The position numbers and the translations under genes are program-made. This document shows, piece after piece, positions 49,965 through 61,643 of a stretch of 64,000 nucleotides of DNA. Origin of the DNA: Kofleriaceae bacterium. Its GTDB lineage: Bacteria > Myxococcota_A > Polyangia > Haliangiales > Haliangiaceae. The DNA lies in the NCBI GenBank assembly GCA_025357755.1, contig JANXOP010000337.1:1-64000 (forward strand), read 5' to 3'. Position 1 is the stretch's first letter. The number at the start of each line of letters is the position of its first letter. The notes below the pieces were generated by a model that was not told where the DNA came from, made no database searches, and saw nothing but the letters and a program-made list of their open reading frames with translations.

Positions 49965-52900
49965 CTAGCCGCCGACGCTGGTCGCGCGGTTCTGCGCATC
50001 GATCGTCGCCGACGTCGCGCGATCGAGCCGCTCGGTGACCTCGGCTTGCGTCGGCACGTCGGTCGAAGGCACCGGCCACACCCGTAACGTGCCATCGGCC
50101 GAGGCGGTCACGAGGTGGGTCGCATCGCGCCAAAGCACGCGATTGACGGCCGCATCGTGGCCGCGCAGCACGCGATTCCGACCGGTGGCGAGTTGCCAGA
50201 TCCGGACGGTGCGATCGTAGCTCGCGGAGGCGAGCGACTTGCCGTCGGGCGAGAACGCGATATCGAGCACCAGATCGGAGTGACCGCGCAGTACTTGCAC
50301 GAGCGCGCCACTCGCATCCCAGACCCGCACGGTGCGATCGTTCATCGCACCGGCGATCCGCGAACCATCGGACGACACCGCGATCGAGACGATCGCCTTG
50401 TCGTCGGTGTCGAGGCTCGTGAGCTTGTCGCCTTCGAGGATCGCAAAGCCGCGATCACAGCGCTGCACGAGCAACCGATCCTTCACGCGATCGAAGCTCG
50501 CATGCGCGGTGCAGTACGCAGGACCTGTGCCCAGCGTCTGCGCGCGACCATCTGGCCAGATCATCATCGCGGCCTCGCCGACCTGCGCCGCGATCCGATC
50601 GTCCGCGGCGACCGCGAAGCCACGCACCGGCGCGTTGCCATCGACGAGCAGCGTGCCCTTGCCGGTCGAGACCTCCCACTTGCGCAGCGTGCCGTCGACC
50701 GAGGCCGAGTACACGGTCTTGCTGTCGCGGCTCCACTCGACGTGCGTGATCATCGCGCGATGCCCTGCGAGCAGGATCGCGCGGCCCGGGCTCGACGACG
50801 GCGTGCGGCCGCGAAGCTCCAGCGTCCAGTTCGCGCCGAGCGTGACGAGGTGCTGACCATCCGGAGAGGGGCTGCCCTGGCCGAGCCCTTGTTGCCACGA
50901 GAACACCACGTCGCGCGTGCCGCGCTCGAGATCCCAGCTCGCGAGCGAGGTCTCGGTGCGGACCTGCGCCTTGCCATCGACCAGCTCGAGCGAGAGGATC
51001 GGCGCGCCTTCGAACAGCACCCGTGCATCGCTGTTCGTGAGCGACCACACGCGCATGCTGCCATCGAGCGACGCGGTCACCGCGAGCTTCTCGTCGGGCG
51101 AGAGATGGATGCGGTAGACATCGTCTTCGTGACCGCGCAACACCTGTGACGAACCGTCGTCGAGGTTCCAGATCCGCGCGGTCGAATCGTCGCTCGCGGT
51201 GAGGAGCTCGCGCCCATCGCTCGTGAACACGCCGTCGTAGACCGAGTCGGTGTGACCGCGGAGCTCGCGCACGGAGTGCGCAGGAAAATCGATCAAGGGA
51301 ATATCGGCACGCTTACCGATCACCGCGGCGTGGTGGAGATCGCGCGTCCACACGATCTCGTTGATCTGCGAATCGAACGCACACAGCTTCTCGAGCGGCC
51401 CACCCGCGTACGGCACGACGAACACCGAGTGGCCATCGTGGATCATCACGAGCGCACCATCGGGCGACAGCGAGAGAAATTCGATCTGACGATCGGTCTG
51501 CGCGATCACGCGAGCGCCGACCGCGACCTCGTTCGGCGCGACCAGCACGACGCGCTTCGAGGTGTCGCGCTCGGCGACTGCCGTGCGCTGCGCGGTATCG
51601 GGACCGATGGGGGTCAGCTTGCCCGCGAGATCGAGGAGCTCGACGTGACCTTCGCGATCGACGATCAGCTGGGTGCCACTCGCATCGAACTTGACGCTCG
51701 TGACCATCTTGCCGCGCTCGGCGAGTTTCTTCTCGGGCAAGCCCGTGAGTGACCACGCGATCACCTCGCCGAGCGCACCGCCGGTGACGACGACCTTGCC
51801 ATCGGGAGAGATCGCGAGCGTCTCGGGATCCGAGGGTGCCTTGCCGATCACGCGCGACCGACCACTCGCGAGCTCGAAGCGGCGTACGAGGCCATCGCGT
51901 GCGACGAGGACGACCGCCTGCCCATCCGGTGTGAACGCCGCGTCGAAGACCCAGTCGCCTGGCCGAAACACGTGGCGCGCCGAACCCGCTGCGGTCGCTT
52001 CATCGATCACGTCGATCACGTGCTCGCGATCGCCGGCGCTCAGCGGATACATCTTCAACCACGCGAGCGCGGCGGTCGGATCTTTGCGCAGCGAGGTCTC
52101 GGCCTGCAGCAACACGAGCTCGCGCTGCTTGGCCTCGGCGAGCACGCGCGCCGAGTCCGCGCGACCGCGCTCGCCCTGCGCGATATCGCGCTCGGCGACG
52201 ACCTTGCGCACCGATTCGACACCTACCGCACCGAGCGCGACCGCGCTCGCGAGCGCGACCACGACGACGCCGCGATGCTGCGCGAGCTTCTTGCGCACGA
52301 GCTGCCAGGGCGTGTACGCGTGCGCGCTGACCAGCTTGCCGGTCTGAAACGCGCGGAGATCCTCGGCGAGCAGCGTCGCGTTCGCGTAGCGCTCCTCGGG
52401 CAGCCGCGCCATCGCCTTGCCGATGATGTCGGCGAGGTCGGGCGGCACCGTCGGCGTGATCGAGGCGATCGCGACGGGCGGCCCCGCGAGCACGCGATCG
52501 AGCATCGCGCGCGGCGTCTCGTCGTGGTGCGGCGCCTTGCCTGCGAGCAGCTCGTACATCACCGCGCCGATCGCGTAGACATCGGCGCGCGCGTCGACGA
52601 TCTCGCCGCGCGCTTGCTCGGGTGCCATGTACGCCGGCGTCCCGACGACCTTGCCGCTGATCGTGGCGACACCGGAGCCTTCGGCGAGGAAATCAGGTAC
52701 GGGTTCCGGAACCGTGTCGCGGATATCGCGGGCGAGGCCCCAGTCGACGACGATCGTCTCGCCGAACGAGCCGACGATCACGTTCGACGGTTTGACATCG
52801 CGATGCACGACACCCTGCGAGTGCGCGTAACCGACGGCATCGGCGACCGCGATGACGTGCTGCAGGAGCGCGAGCCTCTCGCGCGGACTCTGATGCGTGC

Positions 52901-53282
52901 ACATCAACTCCTTGAGCGTGCGGCCCTCGACCAGCTTCATCACGTAGTACGGATCGCCGTTCGGCCACCGGCCGGCCTCGTGGACCGGCACGATCCCGGG
53001 GTGCTCGAGGCGCGCCGTGATCAAGGCCTCGCGAACGAACCTCGCCTCGTTCCAGTCATCGCGACGAAGCAATTCCTTCACCGCGACGGTCCGACCGAGC
53101 CGGCGATCGACGGCTCGTACGATCCGGCCTAGCCCACCTCTCGCGTGCTCACCGATCTGTTCGTAACGGTCAGGATCATCAACCGGTAAAAGGGTTTCGG
53201 CGTTTCCCGTGGTGTCCTCACACACCACCAATGTGCCTCGCGGCGGAAGCGTAGCGGTGCGGTCATTGGGGTCGGATGACAT
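49965..53282 (-). CDS. Ser/Thr protein kinase with WD40 repeat tail
   Basis: The 1105-residue protein starts at ATG 53282. Kinase domain ~45-310: ARGGLGRIVRAVD, VAVKEL, VVHRDVKPSNVIV, a DWG in place of DFG (VVDWGLARD), and VGTPAYMAPEQARGEIVDAR. A hydrophobic helix near residue 365 (GVVVVALASAVALGAVGVES) probably anchors it in the membrane. The remainder forms about eleven WD40 blades, such as LRGHEDDVYRIHLSPDEKLA with SGSMRVW-type ends. Kinases with WD40 tails are typical of Myxococcota and Planctomycetes. Confidence 0.93.
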   Translation of the reverse strand: MSSDPNDRTATLPPRGTLVVCEDTTGNAETLLPVDDPDRYEQIGEHARGGLGRIVRAVDRRLGRTVAVKELLRRDDWNEARFVREALITARLEHPGIVPVHEAGRWPNGDPYYVMKLVEGRTLKELMCTHQSPRERLALLQHVIAVADAVGYAHSQGVVHRDVKPSNVIVGSFGETIVVDWGLARDIRDTVPEPVPDFLAEGSGVATISGKVVGTPAYMAPEQARGEIVDARADVYAIGAVMYELLAGKAPHHDETPRAMLDRVLAGPPVAIASITPTVPPDLADIIGKAMARLPEERYANATLLAEDLRAFQTGKLVSAHAYTPWQLVRKKLAQHRGVVVVALASAVALGAVGVESVRKVVAERDIAQGERGRADSARVLAEAKQRELVLLQAETSLRKDPTAALAWLKMYPLSAGDREHVIDVIDEATAAGSARHVFRPGDWVFDAAFTPDGQAVVLVARDGLVRRFELASGRSRVIGKAPSDPETLAISPDGKVVVTGGALGEVIAWSLTGLPEKKLAERGKMVTSVKFDASGTQLIVDREGHVELLDLAGKLTPIGPDTAQRTAVAERDTSKRVVLVAPNEVAVGARVIAQTDRQIEFLSLSPDGALVMIHDGHSVFVVPYAGGPLEKLCAFDSQINEIVWTRDLHHAAVIGKRADIPLIDFPAHSVRELRGHTDSVYDGVFTSDGRELLTASDDSTARIWNLDDGSSQVLRGHEDDVYRIHLSPDEKLAVTASLDGSMRVWSLTNSDARVLFEGAPILSLELVDGKAQVRTETSLASWDLERGTRDVVFSWQQGLGQGSPSPDGQHLVTLGANWTLELRGRTPSSSPGRAILLAGHRAMITHVEWSRDSKTVYSASVDGTLRKWEVSTGKGTLLVDGNAPVRGFAVAADDRIAAQVGEAAMMIWPDGRAQTLGTGPAYCTAHASFDRVKDRLLVQRCDRGFAILEGDKLTSLDTDDKAIVSIAVSSDGSRIAGAMNDRTVRVWDASGALVQVLRGHSDLVLDIAFSPDGKSLASASYDRTVRIWQLATGRNRVLRGHDAAVNRVLWRDATHLVTASADGTLRVWPVPSTDVPTQAEVTERLDRATSATIDAQNRATSVGG

Positions 53283-53353
53283 GAGAGATGGGTCGACCTT
53301 TAACCTTGACCGACCAGACGAGATTCCCATGTAAGAGGAATGGTGGACACTGT

Positions 53354-54217
53354 ATGTTCCGCGCCGTGCAAATTCTTTCCTGGTCGTGGCTCGCCACCGG
53401 GTTGTTGATCGCCTGTGGTCCGCCAAATCGTGACGGTGTCAACGTCGACGCGGCTCTGCATCCGCCGTCCGACAGCGGAAGCAATGGCAGCAACAGCAAC
53501 GCGAGTCTCTCGCGGGTCTACGCGCATACGAGTACGACGCTGTATCGCATCGACACGCAAACCCTGATGCCGCAGACCGTCGGCACGATGGTCGGTCTCG
53601 GCACCGAGGCCCTCACCGACATCGCGATCGACAAGAACGATCAGATGGTCGGTGTCACGCAGACGAAGCTATTCTCGATCGATTCGACGAACGGCAACGT
53701 CACGCTTATCAAAGACCTGGCCGGTACCGTGACAGGGCTCACGAGCCTGTCTTACGTACCTACGAACGTCAACGACCCGAACAGCGCCGACATCTTGGTC
53801 ACCGCCAACAACCAAGGTGACGTGTTTCAGATCGATCCGTCGACCGGCGGCGCGACCAAGATCGGGAGCTACGGGACCGTTGCACTCGGCAAGGTGGTCT
53901 CTTCGGGAGATCTTGTCGGTGTGCGCGGGCTCGGCATCTACGCGACGGTCAAGGTCGGCTCCAGCGCCACCGACTATCTGGCGAAGATCGATCCCGCGAC
54001 CTGGACCGCGACCCCACTCAATACCGCGACTGGTTTCAAGAGCATCTTCGGTCTCGGCTACTGGGCCGGTAAGTTCTACGGGTTTGTCGACGCTGGCACC
54101 AACAAGGGCAACGTGATCTCGATCGATCAGAACACCGGTGTGGGGACCCTCCTCGGTGCGGGCACCGAACGCTGGTACGGCGCGGGCGTTTCGACCGACG
54201 CTCCAATCATCGAGTGA
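53354..54217 (+). CDS. Hypothetical lipoprotein with beta-propeller-like repeats
   Basis: The 287-residue protein starts at ATG 53354. Lipobox LIAC (Cys ~20) is followed by a Ser/Asn linker. The rest has recurring segments (LYRIDTQTLMPQTVGTMVGL; LFSIDSTNGNVTLIKDLAGT; VFQIDPSTGGATKIGSYGTV) resembling a six- or seven-blade surface propeller. A weak TTGACC lies upstream. Function unknown; overlaps the next gene by 4 bp. Confidence 0.78.
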   Translation: MFRAVQILSWSWLATGLLIACGPPNRDGVNVDAALHPPSDSGSNGSNSNASLSRVYAHTSTTLYRIDTQTLMPQTVGTMVGLGTEALTDIAIDKNDQMVGVTQTKLFSIDSTNGNVTLIKDLAGTVTGLTSLSYVPTNVNDPNSADILVTANNQGDVFQIDPSTGGATKIGSYGTVALGKVVSSGDLVGVRGLGIYATVKVGSSATDYLAKIDPATWTATPLNTATGFKSIFGLGYWAGKFYGFVDAGTNKGNVISIDQNTGVGTLLGAGTERWYGAGVSTDAPIIE

Positions 54218-54747
54218 CCCGGGCGCTCGCGCTGTGGTTGCTAGCGGCACGCCTGGTAGCCGCCGAGCCGATGAAGCAAGTCGGGGTCGATGCGACGCTG
54301 TCGATCCCGCTATCGCCCTGGATCCACGAGACCGGCTTTGGCGGAGGTGGCTCGATCTGGCTGCATCTGCCAGTCGCACAGTTCGTCGACGTCACTGCGC
54401 GCCTGGGTGCGATCGTCCATGCGGATCGACCGATCGATCGATATCCGGATGCGCGTGCACGGATCTCGGAGGTCCCGCTGCTCGGGGGCGCGCGGTTCCA
54501 GCTGACCGACGGCTCCGTGCGCGGCTACCTCGAGGGCGAGGTCGGTTTGATCTTTCGTCGCGTCGATGTCGACGTGCTAGGACTCACCGACGACAGCGCG
54601 CGGATCCGACTCGCGAGCTCGCTCGGCGCAGCGGTCGAGGTCGATCGGTTCGAGCTGCGCGCCGCGGTGTGGCTCGCGGATCTTTCGGACCTCGACCACG
54701 ACATCGGCATCGTCGTGTCGGCCGGCGCCCGGTTCTACGAGTTCTAA
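54214..54747 (+). CDS. Outer-membrane beta-barrel-like hypothetical protein
   Basis: The 177-residue product starts at GTG 54214, overlapping the lipoprotein stop. A signal peptide (ALALWLLAARLVAAEP) precedes alternating strands (VDVTARLGAIVHADRPI; GYLEGEVGLIFRRVDVDV; FELRAAVWLADLSDLDHDIG) ending in an aromatic-rich VSAGARFYEF, as in small porin-like barrels. Probably in the same envelope unit as the preceding lipoprotein. Confidence 0.65.
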   Translation: MTRALALWLLAARLVAAEPMKQVGVDATLSIPLSPWIHETGFGGGGSIWLHLPVAQFVDVTARLGAIVHADRPIDRYPDARARISEVPLLGGARFQLTDGSVRGYLEGEVGLIFRRVDVDVLGLTDDSARIRLASSLGAAVEVDRFELRAAVWLADLSDLDHDIGIVVSAGARFYEF

Positions 54748-55122
54748 GGGAAGTCGAGGATGACGTCCTCATGCGGGGTGACCTGCTTGGTCAGGACGCG
54801 CCCACCGAGTGTGACCGAGATGTCGATCGGGGTATCGCTCCGCGGCACGAGCAACATGATCGGGGCCTGCCCTTTCGGACGATTGTTCATCACGACCGTC
54901 GCCCGCTTCGGGGCCCGGACCTGGATCCGAACCAGCGACGACCGATCGACCTGCGGATGGGTCGGATCGGTCGTGCCGCCACTCGCGCCGGTGGCCATCA
55001 CCACGATGGTCACGATGACCACCGCGATCACGGCGATCACGAACATCAGTCCGTAGATCTTGAGCAGGTTTTTCGGCGGCACCTCGGGACCATATCCCAA
55101 GCCGCGCGCTATGGTCCGCTCC

Positions 55123-55124
<2 letters not shown>
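54744..55124 (-). CDS. Hypothetical membrane protein with periplasmic beta domain
   Basis: Taken from ATG 55124, the product has 126 residues: one transmembrane helix (GLMFVIAVIAVVIVTIVVMA) and a periplasmic domain (VRIQVRAPKRATVVMNNRPK, then GQAPIMLLVPRSDTPIDISV), resembling PEGA-like repeats. The 5' end is uncertain because the chosen ATG lies in the same CATG palindrome as the + strand fadB-like start. A shorter start near 55049 (MFVIAV) is possible. Confidence 0.55.
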
Positions 55125-57507
<2,383 letters not shown>

Positions 57508-57511
57508 AGCC

Positions 57512-58678
57512 ATGGAAGACATCGTCATTGCTGAAGCTGTTCGTTCGGCCGTCGGCCGTGCCCTCAAGGGTTCGCTCGCGACCAAGCGCCCCGACGAGCT
57601 CGCCACGGATGTGATCCGCGGGCTGATGGAGCGCGTACCGCAATTCAAGGGCACGATCGACGACGTGATCCTCGGCTGCGCGATGCCCGAGGGTGAGCAA
57701 GGGCTCAACGTCGCGCGCTTGATCGCGCTCAATGCCGACCTCGGCATCGAGACTCCCGGCCAGACCATCAACCGGTTCTGCTCGAGCGGGCTGCAAGCGA
57801 TCGCGACGGCCGCGGGTGCGATCGCGATCGGCTCGGCCGATGTCGTGCTCGCCGGTGGCGTGGAGTCGATGACCTACGTGCCGATGACCGGCTTCCATCT
57901 CTCGGCCTCGCCGGAGCTGATGGAGCACCTGCCCGGCGCGAACACGCCGATGGGCATCACGGCAGAGAACGTCGCGAACCGGTTCGGCATCACGCGTCAG
58001 ATGCAGGACGAGTTCGCGTACAAGTCGCAGCAGAAGGCTGCGGTCGCGCAGCAGAAGAACGTGTTCAAGGACGAGATCGTCCCCGTGCGCGCGATCTCCT
58101 TTAAAGACGGCAAGCGGGTCTACACGGATTTTCTCGTCGACGAGATGCCGCGCCACGACACCACGCTCGAAGGCCTCGGCAAGCTGCCGGCGGTGTTCGC
58201 GCAAGGCGGCTCGGTCACTGCGGGTAACGCGTCGCCACTCTCGGATGGCGCGGCCATGTGCATCGTCACCAAGCCCAGCATGTGCGAGAAGCTCGGCGTG
58301 AAGCCGCTCGCGCTGTTCCGCGGCTTCGCGGTCGCCGGTGTCGATCCGGAGATCATGGGCATCGGTCCGATTCCCGCCGTGAGGAAGCTCCTCGCGAAGC
58401 ACAACCTCAAGGTCTCGGACATCGAGCTGTTCGAGCTCAACGAAGCGTTCGCGAGCCAATCGGTATACTGCATGAAGGAGCTCGGCATCCCCGAGGATCG
58501 CGTCAACGTCAACGGCGGCGCGATCGCGCTCGGTCACCCGCTCGGGTGCACGGGGGCAAAGCTGACGGCGAGCGCGCTGTACGAGCTGCGCCGTCGCGGC
58601 GGTCGCTACGCGGTGGTCACGATGTGTATCGGTGGCGGCCAAGGCGCGGCCGGGCTGTTCGAGAACCTGTCCTCGTAG
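57512..58678 (+). CDS. fadA: Acetyl-CoA acyltransferase (3-ketoacyl-CoA thiolase)
   Basis: The 388-residue thiolase has the acylation Cys C90 in [16 protein letters not shown], the [11 protein letters not shown] motif, and the C-terminal signatures [19 protein letters not shown] and CIGGGQGAA containing the catalytic Cys and His. It ends fatty-acid beta-oxidation cycles. It lies 4 bp after the dehydrogenase/hydratase gene. Confidence 0.96.
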   Translation: MEDIVIAEAVRSAVGRALKGSLATKRPDELATDVIRGLMERVPQFKGTIDDVILGCAMPEGEQGLNVARLIALNADLGIETPGQTINRFCSSGLQAIATAAGAIAIGSADVVLAGGVESMTYVPMTGFHLSASPELMEHLPGANTPMGITAENVANRFGITRQMQDEFAYKSQQKAAVAQQKNVFKDEIVPVRAISFKDGKRVYTDFLVDEMPRHDTTLEGLGKLPAVFAQGGSVTAGNASPLSDGAAMCIVTKPSMCEKLGVKPLALFRGFAVAGVDPEIMGIGPIPAVRKLLAKHNLKVSDIELFELNEAFASQSVYCMKELGIPEDRVNVNGGAIALGHPLGCTGAKLTASALYELRRRGGRYAVVTMCIGGGQGAAGLFENLSS

Positions 58679-58691
58679 AGGCCGGGCCGGA

Positions 58692-59225
58692 ATGTGGGAA
58701 GCGATCGCGCTATCACTGGCCCTCGCCATGGATGCGGCGGCGGTCTCGGCAGCGCGAGCGCTCGGCGCCGAGAGCCATCGCGAGGTCGTGATCCTGCCCT
58801 TTGTTTTCGGCGGGTTTCAGGCCGCGATGGCGGCGCTCGGCTGGCTCGGTGGCGCCGCGATCGGGCCATACCTCGTCGGCTGGGACAGATGGGTCGCGTT
58901 CGGCCTGTTGCTGCTGATCGGGGGCAAGATGCTCTACGACGCGATGACCAGTGACGCCAACGAGGTGCCCGTCAAAGGCACCACGATGGTCTATCTCGGG
59001 CTCGGGCTCGCGACGAGCATCGATGCCGCCGCGGCTGGCATCACCCTGCCCCTCGTGCCCGTGCCACCGTGGCTGTCGGTCCTCTTGATCGGCGTGGTCA
59101 CCGCAATCTGCTCCATGCTCGGGCATCTCGCGGGCCGCGCGCTCGCGCACAAGTTCGGTAACAAGCTCGGCGCGGTCGGCGGGCTCGTGTTGATCGGGCT
59201 CGCGGTGAAGATGGTGATAGGTTAG
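58692..59225 (+). CDS. mntP: Manganese efflux pump MntP family protein
   Basis: The 177-residue polytopic protein starts at ATG 58692. It has about six hydrophobic segments: IALSLALAMDAAAVSAARAL, FGGFQAAMAALGWLGGAAIG, AFGLLLLIGGKMLYDA and ATSIDAAAAGITLPLVPVP. AMDA and ATSIDA match the paired Asp motifs of MntP. It exports Mn2+. No riboswitch-like leader is seen; the upstream gap is only 13 bp. Confidence 0.88.
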   Translation: MWEAIALSLALAMDAAAVSAARALGAESHREVVILPFVFGGFQAAMAALGWLGGAAIGPYLVGWDRWVAFGLLLLIGGKMLYDAMTSDANEVPVKGTTMVYLGLGLATSIDAAAAGITLPLVPVPPWLSVLLIGVVTAICSMLGHLAGRALAHKFGNKLGAVGGLVLIGLAVKMVIG

Positions 59226-59229
59226 CGGC

Positions 59230-59991
59230 GTGCGCAGTGCTGCTCTAGTCGCTCTCGTTCTGGTCGGCATTCTGGTCGGTTGCAAAGAGAAGCCGACCCA
59301 TCGGCCGCCACCGCAGGAGATGGCGAACGTCGATCCAACGAAGAACAAGGCCTCGAGCAGTGCGCCTCCGCCAGCGCCCGACATCGTGCTCCCGCACGGC
59401 AGCGGCAAGCCGCCGATGAAGACGACCGGCCCGATCTCCGAGGCCGTGCTCGCGGTGCTCGCGCATCAGACCTGGAAAGGGTTCCAGCTCGTGCCGCACG
59501 CGGTCGATGCCGCGAAGGGCATGGAGGTCCAGCACGTCACCGAGGATCACCCGCGGATCTCCGCGACGACCACGATCGCACCGTGCGCGGCCACCGCGGT
59601 CCTCGGGCCATGCACGCCGATGGAGCTGGCGGCCTGGAAGCTGCGCCAGCCCGAGCTCGAGAAGCTCGTGCCCGAGAAGATCCACGCGGCCAAGGATACG
59701 AAGTTCGAGCTCGGCACCGTGAAGTTCCACGAGACCGATCTCATCTACACGTTCCAGCTCGGCCAGATCAGCGGCGTCGCGGACAAGGGCCCGCAGAAGG
59801 GCGCGGCGTATATCGCGTACACGTGCGCGTACACGCTGTACTTCAACGACGGGCAGAACCAGATCCGCGTGATCGCGGAATACAAGGACGACGCGAAGCC
59901 AACGCTCGCGGAGACCGAGAAGGCGTGCTCGCGGCCCGATCTCGAGGTCACCGCACAGAGCTTCTTCGACGCGATGACCGCGGCCTGGTAG
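59230..59991 (+). CDS. Hypothetical lipoprotein
   Basis: The 253-residue product starts at GTG 59230. Its lipobox LVGC (Cys ~18) is followed by a Lys/Pro linker. The mature part has several Cys (TIAPCAATAVLGPCTPMELA; AYTCAYTLYF; EKACSRPDLEV) and helical-beta segments. No family is recognised. It ends 4 bp before the trmK gene. Confidence 0.65.
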   Translation: MRSAALVALVLVGILVGCKEKPTHRPPPQEMANVDPTKNKASSSAPPPAPDIVLPHGSGKPPMKTTGPISEAVLAVLAHQTWKGFQLVPHAVDAAKGMEVQHVTEDHPRISATTTIAPCAATAVLGPCTPMELAAWKLRQPELEKLVPEKIHAAKDTKFELGTVKFHETDLIYTFQLGQISGVADKGPQKGAAYIAYTCAYTLYFNDGQNQIRVIAEYKDDAKPTLAETEKACSRPDLEVTAQSFFDAMTAAW

Positions 59992-59995
59992 CTCC

Positions 59996-60649
59996 GTGGA
60001 TGCTCGGCTGCGTGCGGTCGCCCACGAGGTGCGCGGTCATCGCCACCTCGATATCGGATCCGATCACGGCTACCTGCCGCGCTACTTGCTCGAGAGCGGG
60101 CGGATCGCGCACGCGATCGTCGTCGAGAAGACGCGAGCGCCGTACGAGCTGTCGTGCCGGACGCTGATGGGCCTGCCGGCGGACGTGCGGCTCGGAGATG
60201 GCTTCGAGCCGATCGACGACGCGCTCTCCGCGACGATCGACAGCGTCTCGATCACCGGCATGGGCGCGAAGCTGATCACCGCGATCCTCGCGCGCCATCC
60301 GCAGCGGCTCCCACCGCGGATCGTGGTGCAGCCGAACGACGGCGCCGAGACGATCCGGCGCTGGGCGATCGGTTCGTTTCACGTCGCGAACGAACAGATG
60401 ATCGCGCACTACGAGATCGTCACGCTGGTGCGCTCCACCGACAAGGATCCGAGCTATGCGGCGGTACCCGAGCAGCTCTCGTTTCGCTTCGGTCCGCGTC
60501 TGCTTTCGCGCCGTGACCCTCAGCTGCTCGCGTATCTCGTGCTCCAGCAAGCGCGCCTCGCCGCACTACCGTCGACGCCGCGCGCCCACCGCGAGCTCGC
60601 GCTCGTCCGCGAGGCGCTCGCCCTTCTGGGCTGCGGCGATGACCGGTAG
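59996..60649 (+). CDS. trmK: tRNA (adenine22-N1)-methyltransferase TrmK
   Basis: The 217-residue class I methyltransferase has motif I HLDIGSDHGYLPRYLLESGR, the TrmK-type SITGMGAKLITAILARHP, then VVQPNDGAETIRRW. TrmK methylates A22 in the D-loop of tRNA. GTG 59996. The 3' end is 3 bp from the convergent gene. Confidence 0.9.
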   Translation: MDARLRAVAHEVRGHRHLDIGSDHGYLPRYLLESGRIAHAIVVEKTRAPYELSCRTLMGLPADVRLGDGFEPIDDALSATIDSVSITGMGAKLITAILARHPQRLPPRIVVQPNDGAETIRRWAIGSFHVANEQMIAHYEIVTLVRSTDKDPSYAAVPEQLSFRFGPRLLSRRDPQLLAYLVLQQARLAALPSTPRAHRELALVREALALLGCGDDR

Positions 60650-60652
60650 CGC

Positions 60653-61531
60653 TCAGCCGATGTCGGCGCGGACATAGACCCGCGGCTTGCCATCATCGCC
60701 CGCGATGAAGCCGGCCACACCGAGCCCGTCCGCGTGCTCGAACATGCGTAGCTGCGCGCGCACGCGTTCGCCCGCGAAGCTCGGCTTGCGATACGCGATA
60801 TCGACCTCGCGCGTGCGTAGTTTGCCGCCCTTGCCGCGATCGGCGAATCGGCGATTCGCGGCCTCGAGAAACAGCCGGATGTAGACCAGCGAGTTGACGT
60901 GCTGGTTCGCATCGGTCTGGTCGATCGAGAACGCGTAGTCAGCCGTATCCGGCGCGAGCTCGTCGAGCCAGGTCGCGCCCTCGGGCGCATCTTGCGCCGT
61001 TGCCGGCGCGGGCTGGCGATAGAGCTTTTCGGGCACGCTCGGATAGCCGTCGACCTCGAGCCGCGTGACCTTGCGCTGATCGGGTGGGGCCATCAGGCGG
61101 GTAAACGTCTGCTCGGCGAACAGCCGGCCCGCGAGCGCGAGCGGACCGGGTTGCGAGTGCGGCGAGACGCGGCCGGCCGCACCGCGAACCTCGGACCACA
61201 CGAGCATGAACAGCTTTTCGACCCCACCCGTCGCGTCGACGCCGTGCGCGAGCTCGAAGCCGGCCGTGGTCTCGATCGGTCGGTTGACATGGATCGGCTG
61301 GGGCAGCGATGTCATCACCATCCGGGTGAGCACCGGGACGATGCCGGACTTGAGCGAGTTGCGTGCGCCAGCGTGCGCCGTCAGGACGTCGCGCCACAAC
61401 CCGGACTGGATCGAAGGCAACGCGATCGGCAAGTACCGGCCTTCTTGGCTGAGGTCTTCGTAGCGAACGACGGTGGTCGTCACCGTGGACTGGCCGGGCG
61501 GGAAGTCCGGCATCGCGGGCGCGGGGAACAT
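60653..61531 (-). CDS. Double hotdog-fold thioesterase-like protein
   Basis: The 292-residue protein fits a two-hotdog arrangement: an N-terminal half with GVEKLFMLVWSEVRGAAGRV and a C-terminal half DYAFSIDQTDANQHVNSLVY, then IRLFLEAANRRFADRGKGGK and REVDIAYRKPSFAGERVR. The DANQHVNS segment resembles the active-site Asn/His-Asn loop of acyl-ACP thioesterases. Function is likely acyl-CoA/ACP hydrolysis. Start 61531 is tentative (ATG 61513 is an alternative). The 61532-61643 gap shows nothing clear. Confidence 0.68.
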   Translation of the reverse strand: MFPAPAMPDFPPGQSTVTTTVVRYEDLSQEGRYLPIALPSIQSGLWRDVLTAHAGARNSLKSGIVPVLTRMVMTSLPQPIHVNRPIETTAGFELAHGVDATGGVEKLFMLVWSEVRGAAGRVSPHSQPGPLALAGRLFAEQTFTRLMAPPDQRKVTRLEVDGYPSVPEKLYRQPAPATAQDAPEGATWLDELAPDTADYAFSIDQTDANQHVNSLVYIRLFLEAANRRFADRGKGGKLRTREVDIAYRKPSFAGERVRAQLRMFEHADGLGVAGFIAGDDGKPRVYVRADIG

Positions 61532-61643
61532 CGCGATCGAGCATAGGCCATGTATGGTTCGCCAAGATGTTCCGGATCCCGATACGGGCGAAGCGGGGCG
61601 CGCTCACCTCGGGGCTTGGCGCTCCCGGGCCCTCGGGGTCGCG